Notes: a model not told the origin generated them from the sequence alone. Positions 14,705-21,947 are shown, counted from the first letter of the stretch. The stretch: 25,168 bases of DNA from Candidatus Omnitrophica bacterium CG1_02_40_15 (GCA_001871815.1 MNVP01000079.1:1-25168), one strand, 5' to 3'. Numbers and translations: made by a program.

Positions 14705-15700
14705 ATGATAATATTAGGTATCGAGACTTCTTGTGACGAGACAGCAGCCGGCGTCGTAAAAAACGGCATAGATATTTTATCAAATGTAATTTCATCCAGC
14801 CTTAAGTATCATAGGAAATTTGGCGGGGTAGTCCCTGAAATAGCGGCCAGGCATCATGTAGAAAATATAGACAATGTAATAAATCTCTCTTTGCATGACG
14901 CAGGCATAGATATAAGGGATATAGACGCTTTGGCTGTGACAGACGGGCCTGGGCTTATGGGCGCGCTTTTAACTGGTATCTCATGCGCTAAGAGCATGAG
15001 TTATTGCCTTAATAAGCCGCTTATTGCTGTAGATCACTTAAAAGCCCATATATATTCTGCCATAATGGTAAAGGACGGCCCCAAGTTCCCTTTTATAGGC
15101 CTTGTAATTTCAGGAGGCCATACAAGGCTGTATCTGGTAGAAGATTTTGACAAGTTTAAATTACTGGGAGATACTGTTGATGACGCAGTAGGCGAAGCAT
15201 ATGACAAGGTTGCTAAGATTCTAGGGCTTGGTTATCCAGGAGGGCCTGTTATTGACGCTCTTGCAAAAAAAGGAAACATAGATGCAATAAGATTTACATG
15301 CAAAGCTGTGAACAATAGCCTTGATTTTAGTTTCAGCGGAATAAAGACTGCGGTGTTGTATTATGTGAATGCTCACAAAGCTGGGCTAAAGGCTGAAGGC
15401 TCAAGGCTGAAGGCGGATATTGCGGCGAGTTTTCAGGAAGCGGTTTTAAGGGTCATTGTAGAAAATTCTATAAAGGCCATAGAGAAATACAACATAAAAT
15501 CTTTTGTTGTAGGCGGAGGCGTAAGCGCAAATTCCAGACTAAGAAAAATGATGCAGAGAGAGGCCATATATAGAAATTTTAAATTATATTTTCCGCCTTT
15601 TGATTTATGTTCAGACAATGCCAGCATGGTGGCAGGTTTGGCGTATAGATTATACAAAAAAGGCTTAAGGGCATCATTGGATATAACAGCTAGGATATAA
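14705..15700 (+). CDS. tsaD: tRNA N6-threonylcarbamoyladenosine transferase TsaD
   Basis: TsaD transfers the threonylcarbamoyl group to A37 of ANN-reading tRNAs. The 331 aa are normal in length, with the ASKHA fold elements GIETSCDETAAGVV at the start, the metal-binding histidines in ARHHVEN (about 54-60), LVISGGHTRL, GDTVDDAVGEAYDKVAK and SFSGIKTAV. Residues about 226-238 (AGLKAEGSRLKA) are encoded by a GGCT/AAGG tandem repeat at 15381-15412 and replace a variable loop. No tsaB or tsaE is visible nearby. Confidence 0.96.
   Translation: MIILGIETSCDETAAGVVKNGIDILSNVISSSLKYHRKFGGVVPEIAARHHVENIDNVINLSLHDAGIDIRDIDALAVTDGPGLMGALLTGISCAKSMSYCLNKPLIAVDHLKAHIYSAIMVKDGPKFPFIGLVISGGHTRLYLVEDFDKFKLLGDTVDDAVGEAYDKVAKILGLGYPGGPVIDALAKKGNIDAIRFTCKAVNNSLDFSFSGIKTAVLYYVNAHKAGLKAEGSRLKADIAASFQEAVLRVIVENSIKAIEKYNIKSFVVGGGVSANSRLRKMMQREAIYRNFKLYFPPFDLCSDNASMVAGLAYRLYKKGLRASLDITARI
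15381..15412 (+). repeat. GGCTNAAGGCT tandem repeat inside tsaD
   Basis: Units of the form GGCTAAA, GGCTGAA, GGCTCAA and GGCTGAA follow one another in frame and encode an AGLKAEGSRLKA stretch. Tandem sequence of this kind is generally intergenic; here it lies in a surface-loop position of a conserved enzyme. Confidence 0.65.
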
Positions 15701-15709
15701 TAGAAAGAA

Positions 15710-15740
15710 TGTAGGGACAGAACATTGTTCTGTCCCTACA
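15710..15740. repeat. GTAGGG-type palindrome between tsaD and mgtC-like gene
   Basis: TGTAGGGACAGAACA (15710-15724) pairs exactly with TGTTCTGTCCCTACA (15726-15740). It is nearly the same palindrome as the one inside rsmA at 9159-9189. An ACAAGGAGATGATG ribosome site follows directly. Confidence 0.92.
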
Positions 15741-15758
15741 GAAACAAGGAGATGATGT

Positions 15759-16193
15759 ATGCTAACTGATACTCAAGTAGTATGGCGATTATTTCTAGCT
15801 GCTGCGCTGGGTGGTATTATAGGTTTTGAGAGAGAAAAACACAGCAAAAGGGTAGCAGGTTTTAGGACACATATACTTGTAAGCATGGGTTCCAGCCTTA
15901 TAATGCTAATTTCAATGTATATATTCGAGATTTACGCAGGTAAAGCGCCTGTGGACCCTGCAAGAATAGCTGCAGGAGTAGTAACAGGTATAGGATTTTT
16001 AGGCGCCGGGACAATTATTCGTTCAGGTGAGTCTGTGAAAGGGCTCACTACAGCAGCAAGTCTTTGGACTGTTTCAGGTATAGGGTTGGCGATTGGCTGC
16101 GGATTCTACATAGCTGGCTGGGCAACTGCTATCATAGCGCTTGTTACATTGTATCTGTTAAGAAAAATACCTATTGAGGACAAACAAGAGTGA
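15759..16193 (+). CDS. MgtC/SapB family membrane protein
   Basis: A 144-aa inner-membrane protein with the MgtC/SapB pattern: GGIIGFEREKHSKRVAGFRTHILVS-type first segment, then RIAAGVVTGIGFLGAGTIIRSG and GLTTAASLWTVSGIGLAIGCG. Four hydrophobic segments are visible (about 8-20, 38-55, 68-86 and 98-136, the last probably two). Family members are linked with magnesium limitation and F-ATPase modulation in a few pathogens, but most, like this one, are of unknown role. It lacks the C-terminal ACT-like domain of the longer MgtC proteins. An AAGGAG ribosome site precedes the ATG. Confidence 0.9.
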   Translation: MLTDTQVVWRLFLAAALGGIIGFEREKHSKRVAGFRTHILVSMGSSLIMLISMYIFEIYAGKAPVDPARIAAGVVTGIGFLGAGTIIRSGESVKGLTTAASLWTVSGIGLAIGCGFYIAGWATAIIALVTLYLLRKIPIEDKQE

Positions 16194-16242
16194 AGGTCCC
16201 TCGCGACCTGATTAAAATAAATGGTATCGCTCGGGATCAAAA

Positions 16243-16310
16243 TTTGCTTCGTCCCGCCCTTTTGGAATGGGCTACTAAGAAGACTTGCTAAAAGGGCGGG
16301 GTTTCGCAAA
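16243..16310. repeat. CCCGCCCTTTT hairpin before the bactofilin gene
   Basis: CCCGCCCTTTT (16253-16263) pairs exactly with AAAAGGGCGGG (16290-16300), and an outer TTTGC (16243-16247) pairs with GCAAA (16306-16310). Arms and neighbouring bases (TTGG-AAT on one side, TTGCT on the other) resemble the P3 hairpin of four-helix repeat copy 1. A separate small hairpin, AGGTC/GACCT, lies just upstream at about 16194-16208. The conserved linkers of the four-helix repeat are absent, so this is a relative of one arm at most. Confidence 0.75.
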
Positions 16311-16325
16311 AATTGGGAGGTGCGT

Positions 16326-16844
16326 ATGCTAAGGCGGGATAAGAATGAAAAAAAGATTTTGGATGTAGATGCTAGCATGCAGGGAACTCTCATGTTTAAG
16401 GATCCTGTGAATCTGAGGATAAACGGCACCTTTGAAGGCAAGCTTGATACAAAAGGCAGCCTTACAATAAGCGAAAATGCCTCGGTTCGCGCAGATATAA
16501 ACGGCGATGAAATAATAATAGGCGGAAAACTTACAGGCAATATTGTTGCTGCGAATAGTTTGAAGGTCCTTTCCAGCGCCCATATAGTAGGCGATATAAA
16601 CACGCCAAATCTCAGCGTAGAAACAGGCGCTATTATTCATGGAAAATGCCAGATGCTTACAGGCTCCAGCCTAAAAGGCAGTGTTTTTAATGTAGACGAG
16701 CTTGCAAAATATTTAGAGGTAGAGGCCTCTAATATACTTGAATGGGCAAATTCAGGGAAAATCCCTGCTTTTAAAGAAGGTAATGACTGGAGATTTGAAC
16801 GGCCAAAAATAGAAGAGTGGATTGCAAAAGAAAAGGCGAAATAA
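16326..16844 (+). CDS. Bactofilin fused to an excisionase/MerR-type HTH
   Basis: The 172-aa protein has a bactofilin beta-helix domain at about residues 20-115, with repeating short strands such as LRINGTFEGKL, LTISENASVRADI and IHGKCQM. These proteins form filaments on the inner membrane and scaffold envelope assembly. A second domain at about 119-172 has the excisionase-type pattern VDELAKYLEVEASNILEWANSGKIPAFKEGNDWRF (shown in part), with EEWIAKEKAK at the end. The ATG at 16326 has a GGGAGG site; the longer frame from 16221 runs through a palindrome. The fusion suggests a scaffold that also binds DNA or a partner protein. Confidence 0.85.
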   Translation: MLRRDKNEKKILDVDASMQGTLMFKDPVNLRINGTFEGKLDTKGSLTISENASVRADINGDEIIIGGKLTGNIVAANSLKVLSSAHIVGDINTPNLSVETGAIIHGKCQMLTGSSLKGSVFNVDELAKYLEVEASNILEWANSGKIPAFKEGNDWRFERPKIEEWIAKEKAK

Positions 16845-16849
16845 GCGCA

Positions 16850-16892
16850 AAACAACTTTACAAACTGACATTATCAAAATGTAAAGTTGTTT
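16850..16892. terminator. Hairpin after the bactofilin gene, possible terminator
   Basis: AAACAACTTTACA (16850-16862) pairs exactly with TGTAAAGTTGTTT (16880-16892), 13 bp with a 17-base loop. It starts six bases after the stop codon. There is no T-run after the right arm, so it may instead be one of the palindromic repeats or an RNA-stabilising hairpin. Confidence 0.45.
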
Positions 16893-16914
16893 GGGACGAG
16901 GCATTAGCTTAATT

Positions 16915-17208
16915 ATGATGAAGCGATTCTTAACCTCAAAGGAAGCGGCAGATTATCTGAGCATAACAGAAGGCGAATTAAATAATTTATCTAAGGCTCA
17001 TCAAATTACCGCATATAAGATAGGCGGCATATACACCAGATTTAAGGTAGATGACCTGGAGACATACCGCAGAAAAGGCGTAACAAAAGGCGGTAAAAAC
17101 TACAGCAACAATAGTTTTGAAAACATCAGGGATTTTTTCTATTTCAATGATTTTTACATTTATTCCTGCGTTGTAATAGCAGTAATACTTTATTTTATAT
17201 TTAAGTGA
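16915..17208 (+). CDS. Membrane-anchored excisionase-type HTH protein
   Basis: A 97-aa protein. Residues about 5-50 (FLTSKEAADYLSITEGELNNL to VDDLETYR, in outline) form the same helix-turn-helix class as the C-terminal domain of the preceding bactofilin. A single hydrophobic segment near the C-terminus (IYSCVVIAVILYFIF) could anchor it to the membrane, leaving the HTH in the cytoplasm. The ATG at 16915 is chosen; a TTG at 16891 would add residues from the hairpin. Its TGA stop lies inside the first stem of four-helix repeat copy 2. The function is unknown; a role with the bactofilin is inferred from adjacency and shared domain. Confidence 0.75.
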   Translation: MMKRFLTSKEAADYLSITEGELNNLSKAHQITAYKIGGIYTRFKVDDLETYRRKGVTKGGKNYSNNSFENIRDFFYFNDFYIYSCVVIAVILYFIFK

Positions 17209-17390
17209 GGACATGATTTACGGAGTCCATGGGACGACGTAAATCATAAGTCCGAACTTATCCTTGCCATTTTGCGGGGGATTTGAACGTACTGGAAGCC
17301 AGTTATTTTAATGTACTACGCAAAATGGCAAGGATTAATTCGCACAGCAATTTACGTTCACTTCGTTCCGTAAATTGCGTGCTCATTAAA
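17200..17390 (+). repeat. Four-helix covarying repeat, copy 2 (upstream of larB)
   Basis: P1 is TTTAAGTGAG (17200-17209) with GCTCATTAAA (17381-17390). P2 is ATGATTTACG (17213-17222) with CGTAAATCAT (17238-17247), plus GAC with GTC. P3 is TCCTTGCCATTTTGCG (17261-17276), exactly complementary to 17319-17334. P4 is CAATTTACG (17348-17356) with CGTAAATTG (17369-17377), plus GCAC with GTGC. Linkers CGAACTTA and TTAATTCGC match copies 1 and 3. The upstream gene's stop lies within P1 and the larB ATG is the next base after the element. Confidence 0.88.
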
Positions 17391-18134
17391 ATGTATTCTT
17401 CAAGATATTTAAAAGGACTATTGGGCAAGCTTTATTCTAAAAAGATATCCGTAGCCAGCGCTTTTAAGGCGCTTAAAAATCTTCCTTATGAAAATATGGA
17501 ATTTGCCAGATTGGATCACCACAGGGCTTTTCGCAAAGGTTTTGGCGAAGTTATTTATTGTGAAAACAAAACCCCTGATCAGGTAAAGAAAATAACAAAT
17601 GTCCTTTTGAAGCGCAAAAGCCATCTGCTCCTTACGCGCGCCAATAGGCATTTATATGATTTTTTAAAGAAAGATTTCCCTGCTTTAAAATATAATGAGC
17701 TTGGAAGAGTTATATATTTGAAGAAGGCTAGATTAAAAAACAAGAAAACAGTTTTAATACTAACAGCTGGAACAAGCGATATACCTGTGGCTGAAGAAGC
17801 CAGGATTAGTCTTGAAGTCATGGGGAACAGGGTAAAAACTATTTACGATGTAGGCGTTGCAGGAATACACCGCTTACTGGATAAGGTGCCTGAAATTTCA
17901 AAGGCCAATGTTATTATAGTAGTAGCTGGTATGGAGGGCGCTCTGGGAAGCGTGATTGGCGGGCTTACTGACAAGCCTGTTATTGCAGTGCCTACAAGCG
18001 TTGGTTATGGTTCCAGTTTCAAAGGCATAGCGCCTTTACTCACAATGATGAATTCCTGCGCGCCAGGAGTTACAGTGGTGAATATAGATAATGGATTTGG
18101 CGCAGGTTACTTCGCGAGTTTGATTAATAAATAG
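17391..18134 (+). CDS. larB: Nickel-pincer cofactor synthesis carboxylase LarB
   Basis: LarB carboxylates the nicotinate ring of NaAD and hydrolyses the phosphoanhydride, the first step of the nickel-pincer cofactor used by lactate racemase and related enzymes. The 247-aa protein has the LarB N-terminal part (ARLDHHRAFRKGFGEVIYC) and a PurE-like C-terminal domain (LTAGTSDIPVAEEA, YDVGVAGIHRLL, VVAGMEGALGSVIGGL, VPTSVGYGSSFKG). The ATG at 17391 directly follows four-helix repeat copy 2 with no ribosome site; the longer frame from 17283 is repeat DNA. A larC-like gene follows. Confidence 0.92.
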   Translation: MYSSRYLKGLLGKLYSKKISVASAFKALKNLPYENMEFARLDHHRAFRKGFGEVIYCENKTPDQVKKITNVLLKRKSHLLLTRANRHLYDFLKKDFPALKYNELGRVIYLKKARLKNKKTVLILTAGTSDIPVAEEARISLEVMGNRVKTIYDVGVAGIHRLLDKVPEISKANVIIVVAGMEGALGSVIGGLTDKPVIAVPTSVGYGSSFKGIAPLLTMMNSCAPGVTVVNIDNGFGAGYFASLINK

Positions 18135-18135
18135 A

Positions 18136-18165
18136 TGTAGGGGGCGGTCGCGACCGCCCCCTACA
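18136..18165. repeat. Perfect 30-bp GTAGGG-type palindrome between larB and larC
   Basis: TGTAGGGGGCGGTCG (18136-18150) and CGACCGCCCCCTACA (18151-18165) are exact inverse complements with no loop. It begins right after the larB stop and ends seven bases before the larC ATG. Confidence 0.92.
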
Positions 18166-18172
18166 CAATAGC

Positions 18173-18601
18173 ATGAGAAAAAAATTTTTACGCGATACGA
18201 TATATGTAATTGAGACAAATATAGACGATATGAGCCCTGTCATATATGAGACAGTTTTTGAGAAATTATATAGCAGAGGGGCGTTAGAGGTATTTCTTAC
18301 CCCTGTTCAGATGAAAAAGGTAAGGCCTGGTATTTTACTCACAGCGCTTGTCCCAAAAAATAAATTAAAAAAAATAGCAGAGGTGATATTCAGAGAAACA
18401 ACTAGTTTCGGGATGAGATATTATGAGGCAAAAAGGTTAAAACTATTGCGGAAAACAGGAGAGAAGAAGGAAAAATTGGGAAAGATGAGAGTAAATAAGG
18501 GCTATATAGGCAAAGAGCTTGTTAAGATTTCCCCGGAATATAATGATTGCCGCAAAATCGCCTCTAAAAAAAATATACCACTTCATGAATTCCTTAGCTA
18601 A
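18173..18601 (+). CDS. larC: LarC C-terminal half (LarC2-like), stand-alone
   Basis: LarC is the cyclometallase that inserts nickel into the pincer cofactor with CTP. The 142 aa match only the C-terminal part: IETNIDDMSPVIYE, GALEVFLTPVQMKKVRPG, IFRETTSFGMRYYE and VKISPEYNDCRKIA. The N-terminal half, LarC1, is absent between larB and this gene and not seen elsewhere in the window. In Lactobacillus the two halves are joined by a programmed frameshift; here there is no room for that. The gene starts with ATG at 18173 without a clear ribosome site, and its stop overlaps a hairpin. Confidence 0.85.
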   Translation: MRKKFLRDTIYVIETNIDDMSPVIYETVFEKLYSRGALEVFLTPVQMKKVRPGILLTALVPKNKLKKIAEVIFRETTSFGMRYYEAKRLKLLRKTGEKKEKLGKMRVNKGYIGKELVKISPEYNDCRKIASKKNIPLHEFLS

Positions 18602-18635
18602 TTTTGTCCGTCAAAGTTCTGTGACGGACAAAATT
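18600..18635. terminator. Hairpin at the larC stop, possible terminator
   Basis: AATTTTGTCCGTCA (18600-18613) pairs exactly with TGACGGACAAAATT (18622-18635), 14 bp with an 8-base loop, and overlaps the larC stop. The arms end in AAAATT rather than a long T-run. It may be a terminator or another palindromic repeat; the gspE ribosome site comes immediately after it. Confidence 0.45.
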
Positions 18636-18646
18636 CAAAGGTGACT

Positions 18647-20317
18647 ATGCATCTAAAACAGCGCGAGATAGTGAAAGAGATTGTAAAAAATATAGGGCTT
18701 CTTGACGATCAAAAGATTCAGAGATCTCTTGACGAACAATTTAATACCAGGGAACGGCTTGCCAAGATAATGGTGAGATTTGGTTATGTATCAAGCGAAA
18801 ACGTTGGAAATGCCATAATACCTCAGCTAGGCATCCTCCCCATGGCAATTAAAATAGGCCTTATTGATTTGAAAGCAGTTAATGTCATTTCTCCGCAGCT
18901 TGCCGTTAGCCACAGAATAGTTCCTTTCAAGCTTCAAGCCAAGACGCTTTTCCTTGCAACAGATGATCCTATTAACTTTCTTGCAAGTGATTTTTTTGAA
19001 AGGATAACAAACCTTAGCGTAGATATGACGCTTGCTGATCAGGCTGATATAGATAAAGCGCTGGCAGAACTTTACACATCTAAACAAAAGGAAAAACTGC
19101 ATAGCGATTTAAGCAAATTATCAGAAGATATAAAGGACGCAAAAGGCAATGATGACGCGCCTGTCTTAAAATTGGTAAACATGCTGATAGAAGAGGCATT
19201 AAAGAGAAGGGCAAGCGATATCCACGTAGAGCCCTTGGAGCGCAAATTCAGGATCAGGTATAGGATTGATGGAGTGCTGCATGAAATACAAGGCCCTCCT
19301 AAAAGACTACAGGGTTCAATTATAAGCAGGTTAAAAATTATGGCAGGGATGGACATAGCGGAAAAGCGGCTTCCTCAGGACGGAAGGATAAAACTTGAGC
19401 TGAAAAACAAAGAGCTGGACCTCAGGGTTTCTACTTTGCCTGCAATACACGGAGAAAGCGTAGTAATGAGGATTCTTGATAAAAGCAGTTTTATGGTAGG
19501 ATTGGAAGACATGGGCTTTCTTCCAGAAAATAGGCGTGATTTTGAGAAATTGATTAATCTTCCCAATGGGATGATCCTGGTCACAGGCCCTACAGGGAGC
19601 GGGAAAACCACCACATTATACGCAACCCTGAGCCATATAAATCAAAAAGAGCGAAAAGTCATTACAATCGAAGATCCTGTAGAATATCAATTAGACGGCA
19701 TAAACCAGGTTCAGGTAAAACCTCAGATCAATCTTACATTTGCGAGCGGCCTGCGCTCAATGCTAAGACAGGCGCCTGATATCATAATGGTAGGAGAAAT
19801 AAGGGATTTGGAAACAGCAGAAATAGCTATTCAATCAGCTCTTACAGGCCATCTTATTTTCAGCACGCTTCATACAAACGACGCAGCAGGGGCTATTACG
19901 AGATTAGCAGATATGGGCATAAAACCCTATCTGGCAGCTTCTACAGTCCAGGGTATCCTTGCTCAGAGGCTGGTAAGGACAATATGCCCATCTTGCAGAG
20001 AAATTTATCAGCCTTCAAAAGAAGAGATGGTTATTCTTTCTATTGTTCCTGGCCAGTTAAAAAAAATTGAACTCTATAAGGGCAAGGGCTGTTCTAGCTG
20101 CAATAATACGGGTTTTAAAGGCAGGATGGGTATATATGAACTTCTGGTGATGAACGACAGTATAAGAGAATTAGTGCTGGAAAATTCCTCCAGCACTGTC
20201 CTGTGTAAAAAGGCAAGAGAATGCGGGATGCGGACATTAAAAGAAGACGGTATGGAAAAAGTAAAGGCCGGCCATACAACCATTGAAGAAGTTTTAAGGG
20301 TAACGCAAGATGCCTGA
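18647..20317 (+). CDS. Type II secretion / type IV pilus assembly ATPase GspE/PilB (first)
   Basis: Hexameric cytoplasmic ATPase that drives pseudopilus or pilus assembly. The 556 aa have an MshEN/GspE N-terminal domain (about 1-150) and the secretion ATPase core. Features are RASDIHVEPLE, Walker A GPTGSGKTTT near 312-321, the Asp box IITIEDPVEYQ-type segment, Walker B DIIMVGEIRD, HTNDAAGA and a four-cysteine zinc site (CPSC near 446, CSSC near 481). The ATG at 18647 fits AAAGGTG; a GTG at 18641 is the alternative. Its end overlaps the next ATPase gene by 8 bases. Confidence 0.93.
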   Translation: MHLKQREIVKEIVKNIGLLDDQKIQRSLDEQFNTRERLAKIMVRFGYVSSENVGNAIIPQLGILPMAIKIGLIDLKAVNVISPQLAVSHRIVPFKLQAKTLFLATDDPINFLASDFFERITNLSVDMTLADQADIDKALAELYTSKQKEKLHSDLSKLSEDIKDAKGNDDAPVLKLVNMLIEEALKRRASDIHVEPLERKFRIRYRIDGVLHEIQGPPKRLQGSIISRLKIMAGMDIAEKRLPQDGRIKLELKNKELDLRVSTLPAIHGESVVMRILDKSSFMVGLEDMGFLPENRRDFEKLINLPNGMILVTGPTGSGKTTTLYATLSHINQKERKVITIEDPVEYQLDGINQVQVKPQINLTFASGLRSMLRQAPDIIMVGEIRDLETAEIAIQSALTGHLIFSTLHTNDAAGAITRLADMGIKPYLAASTVQGILAQRLVRTICPSCREIYQPSKEEMVILSIVPGQLKKIELYKGKGCSSCNNTGFKGRMGIYELLVMNDSIRELVLENSSSTVLCKKARECGMRTLKEDGMEKVKAGHTTIEEVLRVTQDA

Positions 20318-21848
20318 TAATATAGACGCTCTAGATTTATCAAAAATAAATATAGAAAGAGCTGCCGTAAATAAGGTGTCAGCCTCTACAGCTAGATTTT
20401 ACAATGTAATGCCTGTTAAAATTGAGAGGGATTCTGTTGTAGTGGCTAGCCGCGACCCTTCGAACACAAAACTCGTAGACGATTTGCGCTTTGTGTCAGG
20501 TTTAAGCATCAGGATGGTGGCCGCGAAAGAGGATGACATAAAGAAAGCTATAGAGAAATATTATGGCAAAGAAGAGGAATCTCTGGGTGAAGCCATAGAT
20601 GAGGCGAAAAAGTCAACATGCAAGATCCCTGTTACAGGTAAAGCAGAAAGCAATGCCGACAAATTAAAAGAAATAGCTTCGTGCGCGCCTGTCGTAAAAC
20701 TTTTAAATATGATATTGTTGCGCGCTGTAAGGGAAAAAGCTTCAGATGTACATTTTGAACCTTTTGAAAAAGACTATAAGATACGGTATAGGATAGACGG
20801 CATATGTTATGATGCAGCGCACCCCCCCAGAGATCTGAGCCTTGCAATAAGCTCAAGGATTAAAGTCATGGCAAATCTGGATGTAGCAGAGAACAGGCTT
20901 CCTCAGGATGGAAGGATAATGATGGACGTAGAAGGAAAGGCTGTGGATCTGAGAGTCTCCACGCTTCCTACGCTTTATGGCGAAAGCATTGTCATGAGAG
21001 TCCTTGATAAAAGCGTTGTAAGCCTGTCGCTGGATCAGATAGGCATGGACGAGGAGATTAAATCAAAAATCAGGGAAATAATAAAAAGGCCGAATGGCAT
21101 TTTTCTTACCACAGGGCCTACAGGGAGCGGAAAAACCACTACGCTTTATTCCTGTCTGGCCGAGATAAATAAAATAGATTATAAAATAATAACCACTGAA
21201 GACCCTGTTGAATATGACATAGAAGGTATTATACAGGTTGCCATAAATACAAAGATAAACCTTACTTTTGCAAGGACATTAAGGCATATCTTAAGGCAGG
21301 ACCCTGATATTATAATGGTAGGAGAAATAAGAGACGCTGAAACAGCAGAAATAGCTGTTCAATCAGCCCTTACAGGCCATCTTGTGTTCAGCACGCTGCA
21401 TACAAATGATTCGCCAGGTGCTGTTACAAGGCTTGTAGATATGGGTGTGGAACCTTTTCTGATAACATCCACTGTCAGGGCAGTGCTTGCGCAGAGGCTT
21501 GTCAGGAAAATCTGCGTCAAATGCAAAAAAGAATATAAGCCATCAGAACAAGAGGTATCAGAGTTTGGCATATCAAAAGAAAAAATGAAAGACATGAAAT
21601 TTTATAAGGGAGTTGGCTGCTCAGAATGCAATAGTTCTGGTTATAAAGGCCGCACAGGTTTGTACGAGCTGCTTATAGTAGATGATAGAATCAGGGATCT
21701 TGTTATAAGGCGTGAGAGTTTATCTAGCATACGAAACGCGGCATGCGGCGCAGGCATGAAAACCCTGCGGGAAAACGGGCTCAAAAAGGTTATAGAAGGA
21801 ATTACGACTATTGAGGAAGTTTTAAGAGAGACGAAAGAATACATTTAA
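20310..21848 (+). CDS. Type II secretion / type IV pilus assembly ATPase GspE/PilB (second)
   Basis: A paralogue of the preceding gene, 512 aa, with a shorter N-terminal region (about 1-110) and an equivalent core: KASDVHFEPFE, GPTGSGKTTT, EDPVEYDIEG, DIIMVGEIRD, HTNDSPGAV and the paired cysteines CVKC and CSEC. Both copies look catalytically complete, unlike the PilB/PilT pair, where the second would be a retraction ATPase; this one keeps the GspE/PilB zinc module, so it is not PilT. The overlap with the first gene suggests both are made together. They may form a mixed hexamer or serve two machines. Confidence 0.93.
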   Translation: MPDNIDALDLSKINIERAAVNKVSASTARFYNVMPVKIERDSVVVASRDPSNTKLVDDLRFVSGLSIRMVAAKEDDIKKAIEKYYGKEEESLGEAIDEAKKSTCKIPVTGKAESNADKLKEIASCAPVVKLLNMILLRAVREKASDVHFEPFEKDYKIRYRIDGICYDAAHPPRDLSLAISSRIKVMANLDVAENRLPQDGRIMMDVEGKAVDLRVSTLPTLYGESIVMRVLDKSVVSLSLDQIGMDEEIKSKIREIIKRPNGIFLTTGPTGSGKTTTLYSCLAEINKIDYKIITTEDPVEYDIEGIIQVAINTKINLTFARTLRHILRQDPDIIMVGEIRDAETAEIAVQSALTGHLVFSTLHTNDSPGAVTRLVDMGVEPFLITSTVRAVLAQRLVRKICVKCKKEYKPSEQEVSEFGISKEKMKDMKFYKGVGCSECNSSGYKGRTGLYELLIVDDRIRDLVIRRESLSSIRNAACGAGMKTLRENGLKKVIEGITTIEEVLRETKEYI

Positions 21849-21849
21849 C

Positions 21850-21935
21850 AGCTATAAGCTGTAAGCCCTAAGCTATAAGAAAAATATTTATTTTGTTTGC
21901 AAACTTACAGCTTATAACTTAAAGCTTACAGCTGA
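21850..21935. repeat. AAGCTATAAGC-type inverted repeat before gspG
   Basis: TATAAGCTGTAAG (21853-21865) pairs exactly with CTTACAGCTTATA (21904-21916), with further AAGCTATAAG and CTTAAAGCTTACAGCT units. The arms surround an A+T-rich centre. The gspG ribosome site, AAAGGAG, follows the last unit. A shorter relative lies at 14595-14656. Confidence 0.8.
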
Positions 21936-21947
21936 AAGGAGATTCTT

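Noticed and set aside
17200..17390. Integron attC-like recombination site
   Set aside because: The conserved RYYYAAC/GTTRRRY core sites are not found at the ends, and the flanking genes are housekeeping genes in one orientation with their own order, not cassettes.
18134..18172. Programmed frameshift joining LarC1 and LarC2
   Set aside because: There is no LarC1 coding sequence upstream; the 38-base gap is mostly a 30-bp palindrome.
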